Shown in pieces: positions 22,422 through 30,330 of a stretch of 64,000 nt of DNA. Made by a program: the position numbers and the translations under genes. The stretch comes from Nocardia transvalensis (lineage in GTDB: Bacteria > Actinomycetota > Actinomycetes > Mycobacteriales > Mycobacteriaceae), in assembly GCF_015477765.1 (NCBI RefSeq), contig NZ_JADLQQ010000002.1:496001-560000 (forward strand). Reading direction: 5' to 3'. The notes under the pieces are model-generated. The model saw only the letters and a list, made by a program, of their open reading frames with translations, was not told the DNA's origin and made no database searches. How positions within the stretch are numbered: the first letter of the stretch is position 1; every line of letters begins with the position of its first letter.

Positions 22422-22850
22422 ATGCGAATCTCGGAGATTTTGCGCAAGAAAGGGTCCGACGTGGTCACGATCGGGCCGGAGGCGAGCGTGCGTGAGCTGT
22501 TGGCGGTGCTGGCCGAGCACAATGTCGGCGCGGTGGTGGTCTCGGCCGACGGTGTCGGCATCGACGGCATCGTGTCCGAACGCGACATCGTGCGGCGGCT
22601 GCACAAGTTCGGGGCGGATCTGCTGGAGCGGCCGGTCTCGGACATCATGACCGCGGTGGTGCACACCTGCACACCCGATGCTCGGGTGGCGAGCCTGCGT
22701 GCCACGATGACCGAACACCGCATCCGCCATCTGCCGGTGGTGTCCGACGGCCGGATGGTGGGCATCGTCAGCATCGGTGACGTGGTCAAGAGCGCGATAT
22801 CGGAACTGCAGACCGAACGCGAACACCTGGTGCAGTACTTGCACGGATGA
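22422..22850 (+). CDS. CBS-domain pair protein
   Basis: A 142-residue protein made of two CBS motifs and little else. The first runs from about residue 8 to 62 (VTIGPEASVRELLAVLAEHN ... VSERDIVRRL). The second runs from about 74 to 130 (VHTCTPDARVASLRATMTEHRIRHLPVVSDG). Stand-alone CBS pairs bind adenine nucleotides or NAD(H)-like ligands and act as sensors. It is divergent from the receiver gene across 170 bp. Confidence 0.9.
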   Translation: MRISEILRKKGSDVVTIGPEASVRELLAVLAEHNVGAVVVSADGVGIDGIVSERDIVRRLHKFGADLLERPVSDIMTAVVHTCTPDARVASLRATMTEHRIRHLPVVSDGRMVGIVSIGDVVKSAISELQTEREHLVQYLHG

Positions 22851-23022
22851 GCCGGGTCGGACCGGTCATCTGACGACTCCTGCCGCACGGTCGCGCACGG
22901 CGCCGGGATGTGGCAAGGTTGGAGTCGCTGATACGTACTCCCGCAAAGGGTTTCGTAGATCGTTTTTCCGAGAGCGAGCATTCGGGCGATCGACGGTGCG
23001 GGCAGTTCGTAGGGACACAGGG

Positions 23023-23730
23023 GTGACACGGTTCGAGACATTGACCGAACAGTTCCTGGCGGCCTTGCAGGCCGGCGGGGGAGGTGTCGCGGGCGCGTGC
23101 CGGGCATGCGTGCGGGTACTGCCGGTGCATCGGGCCGCGATCGTCATCGATGAGTACGAGGCCGGGGTGCAGCCGTGGTGCACCAGCGACGAGGTCGCGG
23201 CGGGCGTGGAGGCCGTGCAGGCCACCGTCGGGGAGGGGCCCGCAGTGGATGCGGTCGCCACCGGGTTACCGGTGCCGGTGCCCGATCTGACGCACAACCG
23301 CGAGCGGTGGCCGGGCTTCACCGAAGCGCTGGCCGCGGCAAGGATCTCCGGCTCGATGATCGCAATGCCGTTGCAACTGGGCGCGATCCGGTACGGGGCG
23401 TTGGACCTGTACCGCGAGCGGCCCGGGCCGCTGGACCCCGCCACCACCTCGGCCGCTCTGCACATCGCCGACCTGATCACCGCACAGCTGGTCCTGGCCC
23501 GCTCCGGCAACCCCGGCCCGGCCCAGACGGTCCCGGCCGACCTCTGGCTGGAACAGCCGCTGTCCAGCCGCGCCATCCACCAGGCCGCCGGGATGGTCGT
23601 CGCCCAGCTGAACATCCCCGTCCCCGACGCCTACGCCGCCCTGCGCGCCTACGCCTTCGGCCACGGCACCTCCCTCGCCGAAACCGCCGAATCCGTAGTC
23701 ACCCGCCGCATCCGCTTCGACACCGACTGA
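23023..23730 (+). CDS. GAF-ANTAR regulatory protein 1
   Basis: A 235-residue protein. The GAF domain spans about residues 15-150, with VDAVATGLPVPVPDLTHNRERWPGF as the central region (a shared landmark of the three proteins in this cluster; split here by position only). The C-terminal ANTAR-like region spans about 175-230 (AAGMVVAQLNIPVPDAYAAL). ANTAR domains bind paired RNA stem-loops and prevent termination. I choose the GTG at 23023, since the frame upstream shows no conserved features. It is one of three such proteins within 2.5 kb. Confidence 0.85.
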   Translation: MTRFETLTEQFLAALQAGGGGVAGACRACVRVLPVHRAAIVIDEYEAGVQPWCTSDEVAAGVEAVQATVGEGPAVDAVATGLPVPVPDLTHNRERWPGFTEALAAARISGSMIAMPLQLGAIRYGALDLYRERPGPLDPATTSAALHIADLITAQLVLARSGNPGPAQTVPADLWLEQPLSSRAIHQAAGMVVAQLNIPVPDAYAALRAYAFGHGTSLAETAESVVTRRIRFDTD

Positions 23731-23732
23731 GG

Positions 23733-24464
23733 TCACGCGAGGATCTGGTCGGTGTCCGCGGTGCCGTCGACCACGGCGGCGGCCAGTTCGGCGAGGTGGC
23801 GGCCGGTCTTCTGGGCGTGCATGCGGAGGCGGCGGAAGGCCTCGGCCATGTCGAGGCCGCCGCGTTCGGCCAGGACGCCCTTGGCTTGTTCGATGACGAT
23901 GCGGGCGTGCAGGGCGACCGGGAGGCGCGCGGGGAGGGCTTCCAGATGCGGGAGCATGATCTGCTGAATGATGCCGATACCGGCCAGGTCGGCGAGCAGT
24001 TGGCCCGCGCGCAGATCGGCGCCGTCGAGGGCGTCCGGGGCGGCGGCCAGGATGGTGAGGGCACCGATGCTGCGGTCGCGGCAGCGCAATGGCAGCGCCA
24101 TGGCCGAGCGGTAGCCGAAATCCAGTGCGCGTTGGCAGAATTCGGGCCAGCGGTGGTTGGTGGCGCGCAGATCCGGGACGGTCGTCGGTAGGCCGGTGCG
24201 GTAGGTGTGGCGGCCGGGGCCGTCCAGGGCCTCGACCTGTAACAGTTCCAACAGGTCGGGTTCTTCGCTGGTGGAGGCCAACAGCTGCAGATCGCGCCGA
24301 TGGTCGGCGAGGAACAGCCCGGCGTCGGCCCCGCCGGTCACTCCGGGGCAGGCGTCGACCAGTTGCTGGGACAGCTCGACGACATCCACATCGCGGGTGA
24401 GCAATTCGACGGCGGCGGCCAGCGCCGCCAGCAGCGGATGCTCGTCGTCGGGCGCAGGCCCCAT
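23733..24464 (-). CDS. GAF-ANTAR regulatory protein 2
   Basis: A 243-residue protein convergent with the first one, with two bases between their stop codons. GAF covers about residues 20-165 (TVPDLRATNHRWPEFCQRAL). ANTAR is at about 185-235 and is well conserved (ARIVIEQAKGVLAERGGLDM then AEAFRRLRMHAQKTGR). The IVIEQAKG motif is the usual first ANTAR helix. Cytoplasmic sensor with predicted RNA antitermination output; ligand unknown. Confidence 0.88.
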   Translation of the reverse strand: MGPAPDDEHPLLAALAAAVELLTRDVDVVELSQQLVDACPGVTGGADAGLFLADHRRDLQLLASTSEEPDLLELLQVEALDGPGRHTYRTGLPTTVPDLRATNHRWPEFCQRALDFGYRSAMALPLRCRDRSIGALTILAAAPDALDGADLRAGQLLADLAGIGIIQQIMLPHLEALPARLPVALHARIVIEQAKGVLAERGGLDMAEAFRRLRMHAQKTGRHLAELAAAVVDGTADTDQILA

Positions 24465-24743
24465 AGCGCCTCCCGGGCTGGACTCGAAAGGGAGTCACGC
24501 GAACGCGAGGCCCACCGGCCACGTCGCCGGGCGCGGTGCTGCGGGACCTCGATATTCCATAGTGGCACCCCGCCCGCCGCTCTGTCGACCACCGTTGACA
24601 CCGCAACTGTTCTGAAACTTCCTCGGAACCGGGGTGTTTCATGAACCGGAGCGCCGGTCATACCATCGATTGGTTCGGCTGATTGCGGTACCCGATCGAC
24701 GCGGCGGACCTCGAGCCCGCCCGGACGGGGGTGAATTCGACGG

Positions 24744-25442
24744 ATGGCTGACAGCGAGCAGTTGGTGTCGGCGGTGGCGCGACTGGTCCTTCTCCCCGAC
24801 GCGTACGGCACGGCCGGAGTGCTGCTACAGCTGATGGGCACCGCCACCGAGGTGCTGGAGCTGACCGGGGCCGCGGTGACGCTGGTCGAGGACGGACAGT
24901 GCGAGGTGGCGGGCGCAACCCCCGACGTACTACGGGAAGTCGAAGCGGCACAGCGGGACTGCGCCCGCGGCCCGGGCATGGAGGCGCTGCGGAGCGGGGA
25001 ATCGGTCGCCGTGGCCGACGTGCGCCGGCACTGGAACGAGTGGCCCGAATACACCGACGCCGCGGTGCGCCACGGCGTCTCGGCGGTGGCCGAGATTCCG
25101 ATGCAACTGGGCCAGACACAGGTGGGTGCCCTGGGATTGTTCGCCCCCGCCCCGCGGGAATGGACCGCCGTGGAGTTGTCCGTCGGCGCGCTGCTGGCCG
25201 GTATGGCCGCGGGCCATCTGCTCACCGCCGACAAGTTGCGCCGCCAACAGCGCCTGACCGATCAGCTGCAACACGCGCTGACCTCGCGAATCGTGGTCGA
25301 ACAGGCCAAAGGTGTGATCGCCGGGGCGCGGCGGATCACCCCCGAGGCGGCCTTCGAACTGATTCGCGGACATGCCCGCCGCCGGCGAGTCAACGTGCAC
25401 GAGGTGGCCCGCGCGATCGTGGAACTGGGCCTGCGCCTGTGA
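24744..25442 (+). CDS. GAF-ANTAR regulatory protein 3
   Basis: A 232-residue protein divergent from protein 2. GAF covers about residues 15-155 (VAVADVRRHWNEWPEYTDAA). ANTAR is at about 178-230 (SRIVVEQAKGVIAGARRITP then EAAFELIRGHARRRRVNVHE). The IVVEQAKG motif makes the assignment firm. The 279-bp gap to protein 2 contains the promoters of both genes but no recognisable hairpin pair of the ANTAR-target type that I can confirm by eye. Confidence 0.88.
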   Translation: MADSEQLVSAVARLVLLPDAYGTAGVLLQLMGTATEVLELTGAAVTLVEDGQCEVAGATPDVLREVEAAQRDCARGPGMEALRSGESVAVADVRRHWNEWPEYTDAAVRHGVSAVAEIPMQLGQTQVGALGLFAPAPREWTAVELSVGALLAGMAAGHLLTADKLRRQQRLTDQLQHALTSRIVVEQAKGVIAGARRITPEAAFELIRGHARRRRVNVHEVARAIVELGLRL

Positions 25443-25609
25443 GTCCGGGTCGTTTGTGAAGATGCACGAACAACGGCTGCGGCAGTGGGCAGCCCGGTAA
25501 ACTTGCATCGGATCCTGAAACCCTTGCCCCCGGACAGGATCTCGTACCGGCATACGTCCCTGAACTCGACAGCTGGTTCCCCGACGTCGTCTCATGCCTG
25601 GGGGCAATC

Positions 25610-26230
25610 GTGGCCGTACTCGTTCCCGTTCGTGCCGCCCGGCGCCGATGCACCACCACCGGGCCCGGCACCGGAATTGCCGATCCTGATGCGGAGTTGG
25701 TGCGCCGCGTCGGACGCGGTGACCGCGAGGCGTTCGCGCAGCTGTACCGCCGCACCCGCGGCCTGGTGTTCCGCCGCGTGCTGGCGGTCGTGCGCGATCC
25801 CGGATATGCGGAGGAGACCTGCCAGGACGTGTATCTGCAGGTATGGCGCAGCGCCGCCGGATTCGACGAACGCCGCGGCTCGGCGGCGACCTGGTTGCGT
25901 ACCTTGGCGCATCGGCAGGCGGTGGACCGGGTGCGCCACGAGCGCGCCAGTTCCGAGCACAACCATGCCTGGGGCGTCAGAGACTACCGCCCGCCGGTGG
26001 ATTCGGTGGTGGAGGAGACGCTGCGGCGCTACGACCTACGCTGCGTGCGCAGCGGCCTGACGCTGTTGACCCCGCTGCAGCGCGAATCGGTGGTGCTGGC
26101 CTACTATCGCGGGCTCACCTATCCCCAGGTGGCGGCCCACCTGGGCGTGCAGGTCTCGACGGTGAAGTCCCGCATTCGCTCGGCCCTGGCCCGCCTGGAA
26201 ACCGCCCTTGCCGAACTGGATTCGAACTGA
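25610..26230 (+). CDS. ECF-family RNA polymerase sigma factor
   Basis: A 206-residue sigma-70-family protein of the extracytoplasmic-function type. Region 2 lies at about residues 30-105 (GDREAFAQLYRRTRGLVFRR; AEETCQDVYLQVWR). Region 4 lies at about 150-200 (LTPLQRESVVLAYYRGLTYP; QVAAHLGVQVSTVKSRIRSA). It resembles the SigK-like group of actinobacteria. That group is normally followed by an anti-sigma gene, but none is seen here: the next 450 bp hold no convincing frame, and the next gene is a lipoprotein. The start codon (GTG at 25610) is tentative. Confidence 0.88.
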   Translation: MAVLVPVRAARRRCTTTGPGTGIADPDAELVRRVGRGDREAFAQLYRRTRGLVFRRVLAVVRDPGYAEETCQDVYLQVWRSAAGFDERRGSAATWLRTLAHRQAVDRVRHERASSEHNHAWGVRDYRPPVDSVVEETLRRYDLRCVRSGLTLLTPLQRESVVLAYYRGLTYPQVAAHLGVQVSTVKSRIRSALARLETALAELDSN

Positions 26231-26687
26231 TCTATACCGGATTTTCATCAGCTTGTAACACCGAAAACTGCTCCCGGCCGGAATATTCTGGCGCACAATT
26301 TCGTCGGGCGATCGTTCGATTCCACTGGCTTGCGGTCGATGGCACCGCTGATCGGGTGGGGTCCGGGATGTGCTCGGGTTCCCCGGACCTCACCGCCCGT
26401 TATCAGCCGTCATGCCGATGCGGACGACCGCCGACCACGGAGTGCGCAACCGGGCCCGGCGGGTCCGGTTGCGTAGCAGAGGCGACCGGCCCCAAAGTCC
26501 GGAACCGAACGGAATTTCCGGGCAGTGGGCAAAATGTATTGCACATCTACCGGATTCCCACCCAATTCTTCGAAAAATGTCGGGCCCCGGCTGTACCGGA
26601 ATCCTGGGGTGGGGTGGTGCCGGTGTCCGCTGTGAGATTCCTCCACCCGCATCCGCGTCCGGCTCGGTCGGATGGGAATATTCGATC
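26231..26687. other. Intergenic region without a recognised gene
   Basis: A 457-bp stretch between the sigma factor and the lipoprotein. Reading frames here lack codon bias, ribosome sites and recognisable motifs. Base composition is less GC-rich than the flanking genes in its first 120 bp. I see no clear hairpin. Confidence 0.5.
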
Positions 26688-27179
26688 ATGCGCTCGCCGA
26701 CCATGACCGCCGTCGTCGTCCTTGCCGTGTCGCTCGCCGCCTCCGCGTGCGGGAGCTCCGGCGGGACGCACGAGGCGGCGGCAACCTCGACGCCGGTGCC
26801 GCACAGTACGGTTGCCGCCCCGAAGAGTTCACCGACGACCGCGGCACCGTCGCCGTCCGACGCACCGGGTTCCACCACCGCCGAGCCCACGAGTTCGGTT
26901 GCGGCCGCGACCACTTCGGTTCAGATGGCCTCGCGCAAGTGCGCCACGCAGCAGTGGCCGCAAGCCCTGCCGGATCTGCGCGGCCAGCGACTGGCTCAGG
27001 TGGTGGTGGGCTCGGCCCTGTGCTTCGACATCGTGGCCGTGACCGCCACCGACGGCCACGATGTCATGCACGACCCGAAGAGCTTCCTGATCCCGTGGAA
27101 GGTGACCGACCAGTCGCCCGAACCCGGCACCTCGGTCACGGCGAGCACGCCGGTCTCCCTGACGGTGGCGCCGGGATAG
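26688..27179 (+). CDS. Putative lipoprotein with a PASTA-like C-terminal domain
   Basis: A 163-residue protein beginning with a lipoprotein signal (hydrophobic VVVLAVSLA, lipobox ASAC, Cys at about residue 20). A Ser/Thr/Pro/Ala-rich spacer follows to about residue 80. The C-terminal ~75 residues (PDLRGQRLAQ ... VTDQSPEPGTSV ... VSLTVAPG) match the general pattern of a PASTA domain, which in other proteins binds peptidoglycan-related ligands. It is likely anchored to the outer face of the cytoplasmic membrane. Start chosen at the ATG giving the signal peptide. Confidence 0.7.
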   Translation: MRSPTMTAVVVLAVSLAASACGSSGGTHEAAATSTPVPHSTVAAPKSSPTTAAPSPSDAPGSTTAEPTSSVAAATTSVQMASRKCATQQWPQALPDLRGQRLAQVVVGSALCFDIVAVTATDGHDVMHDPKSFLIPWKVTDQSPEPGTSVTASTPVSLTVAPG

Positions 27180-27194
27180 GGCGGCTCCGGCGTC

Positions 27195-28178
<984 letters not shown>

Positions 28179-28236
28179 GGAAAGGGTCCTCCTTGGTGGC
28201 GCTGATAGTGAGTGGTGAGCCGTGCTCACGAATCAG

Positions 28237-28267
28237 ACGCTACGACCTGGAGCGCACTCCAAGTCAA
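28237..28267 (-). promoter_or_regulatory. MerR-type promoter with 19-bp spacer and palindrome
   Basis: Read on the minus strand: -35 TTGACT, a 19-base spacer, then -10 TAGCGT. Inside the spacer is the dyad CTTGGAGTGCGCTCCAGG (28246-28263), one base short of a perfect 18-bp palindrome. An over-long 19-bp spacer carrying a centred dyad is the hallmark of MerR-family activated promoters. It drives the aldo/keto reductase; the start codon is about 60 bp downstream. Confidence 0.85.
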
Positions 28268-28422
28268 ATCACCGGGGGGACCGGGCGCTCGGCCGGGGTC
28301 TGCATGATCTGCTGCCACCACGACGACAGGGGGCTGGGGTCGGGCCAGACGACGGCATCGTCGGCGAGTTCGTCATCCTCGCGCGGCGGTACCGGGACGG
28401 CTTGCGAGTGGACAGTCATCAT
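28264..28422 (-). CDS. Candidate 52-residue peptide, Pro/Trp/acid-rich
   Basis: A short frame starting ATG ATG with an excellent ribosome site, GGAGGAG, 7 bases upstream. The peptide has an acidic middle (REDDELADDA) and then a Trp/Pro-rich C-terminal part (VVWPDPSPLSSWWQQIMQTP) ending in PVPPVI. It has no signal peptide or membrane helix. The acidic leader followed by an aromatic core resembles a ribosomally made modified-peptide precursor, but no modifying enzyme is nearby, so this is only a resemblance. Its stop codon lies inside the -35 box of the reductase promoter. Confidence 0.5.
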   Translation of the reverse strand: MMTVHSQAVPVPPREDDELADDAVVWPDPSPLSSWWQQIMQTPAERPVPPVI

Positions 28423-28543
28423 CACGAATCTCCTCCGGAACAGTGCCGAGCCCGAAAGCCGCACTGGGACCAGCGATTCGGTACTCGAGCCTCCGACTCA
28501 CGACGCTGTGAGCAACCCAGATGTGTTCAGCGGTAGTAGATTC

Positions 28544-28572
28544 CGTATATCAGACTCGGCGGCTCGGCTCAA
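28544..28572 (-). promoter_or_regulatory. Sigma-70-like promoter upstream of the candidate peptide
   Basis: Minus-strand TTGAGC, 17 bases, TATACG. Spacing is ideal for a housekeeping promoter. Transcription would begin near 28537 and give a leader of about 115 bases before the candidate peptide's ribosome site. Confidence 0.45.
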
Positions 28573-28704
28573 GGGGCACCCTAACACGCAGCGGCACTTC
28601 CCATGACGGTTCTGGAATATGACGCGCGTCTAGTGGATCATGCTGCGGCGGTTCCACATTCGTTGACTGCCTCGGATGCGCTGAGGCATCGATATCGTTG
28701 TCGT

Positions 28705-29778
28705 TCAGTCGCCGGACACCGAAACCGCTGTCAGTGTGTTGGCCCACTGCCTCAAGACCGAAACGAAAGTGGGTATGAGCGGTGAGGCGTTGGAGCGCCG
28801 CCACGCCAGCACGCTCCGGCAGGGAGGGCTGTCGGTGATCGTCCGATACGTGACACCCTCGATGCGGTTCCGGTCGGCCAGGGTGGCCGGGACCAGGGAG
28901 ATCGCTTCGCCCCACCGCACCGCATAGAGCAGTTCTCCCATCGATCGCACTTCTGGTCCGTCTTTTCCGACATGCCAAAAGTTCTGCCAGTACGGGTCGG
29001 CGCACGCATAGACTCGGACACCGATCTTCTGCGACAGGTCGGCCATGGTGACTTGCGGGGCGGTCGCGAGTGGGTCGTCGGCAGGCACGACAACGTAGCA
29101 CTGGTCCTCGAACACGATGGTGGCGTCCAGTCCAGCCATGCTGAATGGCGCCCAGCAGAGGGCCACGTCGACTCGATCGTGCAACAAACCCGCTGTGGGA
29201 TCGGTAAAGTCACCTGGAACCAGTCGCACCTCGGTACCCGGGTGGTCCCGGCTGAACGTTTCGAGGGCCAGACCCATGAGCTCTGCCGTACATGGGCCCA
29301 GAGTGCCGACGCGGAACTGCCTCTCGGTCGCGGTTCCGTTGTTGCGGTCGACGTCCGGGATGATCATCTTCCGAGCCATCGTGGCCGCGCCCCGATGGTT
29401 TGCACTGGAACGCCGTGGATCTGCCAACCGCCATACACGCTGCCACTCCTGCAGATCGACCAGCTCAGGCGCTACTGGTGCGCCGGATCTCTTGGTCAAT
29501 TGGATCAGCGTCATCAGGACGGGTAGCAGCGTGTCGAATCGCGCGGGCACGCTATATCCCCTCCGCCAATCGCTGATCCGCTGCACCGTCGCGCGGTACC
29601 GGGGCCTGTGTCCGCGTGCGGCCTTCATCCGGTCTTCAGCGGCCCGTGAAACCACGGTCATGGTCGGATTTCCCGCCACCTCGAACAGTGCCGTGAGCCT
29701 CTGCGCGAAAACCGACCTAGGGGTTGTGACTTCCGGATAGATATTCGAGAACTCCGCCCGAGGCTCCATAGCCACCAT
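28705..29778 (-). CDS. Hybrid regulator: XRE-like N-terminus with LysR-type ligand domain
   Basis: About 357 residues. The N-terminal ~110 residues contain a helix-turn-helix region of the actinomycete XRE type (SVFAQRLTALFEVAGNPTMT ... ISDWRRGYSVPARFDTLLPV). Residues ~155-350 form a LysR substrate-binding domain (FRVGTLGPCTAELMGLALET; FEDQCYVVVPADDPLA; GEAISLVPATLADRN). LysR proteins normally carry a different, winged-helix N-terminus, so the combination is unusual though seen in Nocardia-type genomes. Start uncertain: ATG at 29778, ATG at 29769 or TTG at 29805. Confidence 0.75.
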   Translation of the reverse strand: MVAMEPRAEFSNIYPEVTTPRSVFAQRLTALFEVAGNPTMTVVSRAAEDRMKAARGHRPRYRATVQRISDWRRGYSVPARFDTLLPVLMTLIQLTKRSGAPVAPELVDLQEWQRVWRLADPRRSSANHRGAATMARKMIIPDVDRNNGTATERQFRVGTLGPCTAELMGLALETFSRDHPGTEVRLVPGDFTDPTAGLLHDRVDVALCWAPFSMAGLDATIVFEDQCYVVVPADDPLATAPQVTMADLSQKIGVRVYACADPYWQNFWHVGKDGPEVRSMGELLYAVRWGEAISLVPATLADRNRIEGVTYRTITDSPPCRSVLAWRRSNASPLIPTFVSVLRQWANTLTAVSVSGD

Positions 29779-29854
29779 GATGGCGCGAAAACTCCATGCA
29801 TCCAAGGGAGTAGGGGTTGACCCGACCGGCTACAGGGGTGCCTGCCGGAGAAGG

Positions 29855-29877
29855 GGAACCACCTCCTGGAGGTAACC
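29855..29877 (-). terminator. Weak hairpin after the MFS-MarR operon
   Basis: ACCTCC T GGAGGT is a perfect 6-bp stem extended by near-pairs (GGAACC / GGTTAC side). It lies just after the MarR stop codon and before the hybrid regulator start. It could end the MFS-marR transcript. Confidence 0.35.
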
Positions 29878-29883
29878 GGCCAC

Positions 29884-30330
29884 TTACTCGTCGAGCAGGT
29901 CGACCAGCCGGGTGAGGGCGCGGGAGAGGGCGCGCCGCTCGTCCGGGTCGATGTGATCCAGGGCGGCGGCGAAGCGTTGGATGCGCTCGGAGGTGAGACC
30001 GTTGACCAGGTCGCGGGCGGATTCGCTGGCGACCAGCAATTGCGCGCGCCCGTCGACCGGGTCGGCGGTGCGTTCGAGATAGCCGCTCTTCTCCAACCCG
30101 GTGACGATGCGCGACATGGTGGGCGCGGTGACCCGCTCGACGGCGGCCAGGTCGCCCAGTCGCATGGGACCGGAGCGGACCACGGTGGCCAGGGCCGACG
30201 CCGAGCCGGGGCTGAGCGACCCGAGATCGCCGGAGCGGCGCAGCAACCGGATGATTCGGCCGAGCGCCAGGTACAGGTCGGCGGCCTCGGCGAGTTCGTC
30301 GGCGCTGCGCGTGCGCTCCTGCGGGATCAT
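29884..30330 (-). CDS. MarR-family transcriptional regulator
   Basis: A 148-residue winged-helix protein. The recognition region is MRLGDLAAVERVTAPTMSRI at about residues 56-75, followed by the wing DPVDGRAQLL. It starts in a 4-bp ATGA overlap with the upstream MFS gene, so the two are co-translated. It probably represses its own operon by binding the inverted repeat at 32184-32203. Confidence 0.92.
   Translation of the reverse strand: MIPQERTRSADELAEAADLYLALGRIIRLLRRSGDLGSLSPGSASALATVVRSGPMRLGDLAAVERVTAPTMSRIVTGLEKSGYLERTADPVDGRAQLLVASESARDLVNGLTSERIQRFAAALDHIDPDERRALSRALTRLVDLLDE

Noticed and set aside
26390..26914. 174-codon minus-strand frame over the lipoprotein promoter, as a possible anti-sigma factor
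   Set aside because: No membrane helix or zinc-binding anti-sigma motif. It is antisense to the lipoprotein, whose signal peptide and lipobox are convincing.
28603..28785. 60-codon plus-strand frame near the candidate peptide promoter
   Set aside because: No ribosome site, no motif, and it runs into the 3' end of the hybrid regulator on the other strand.
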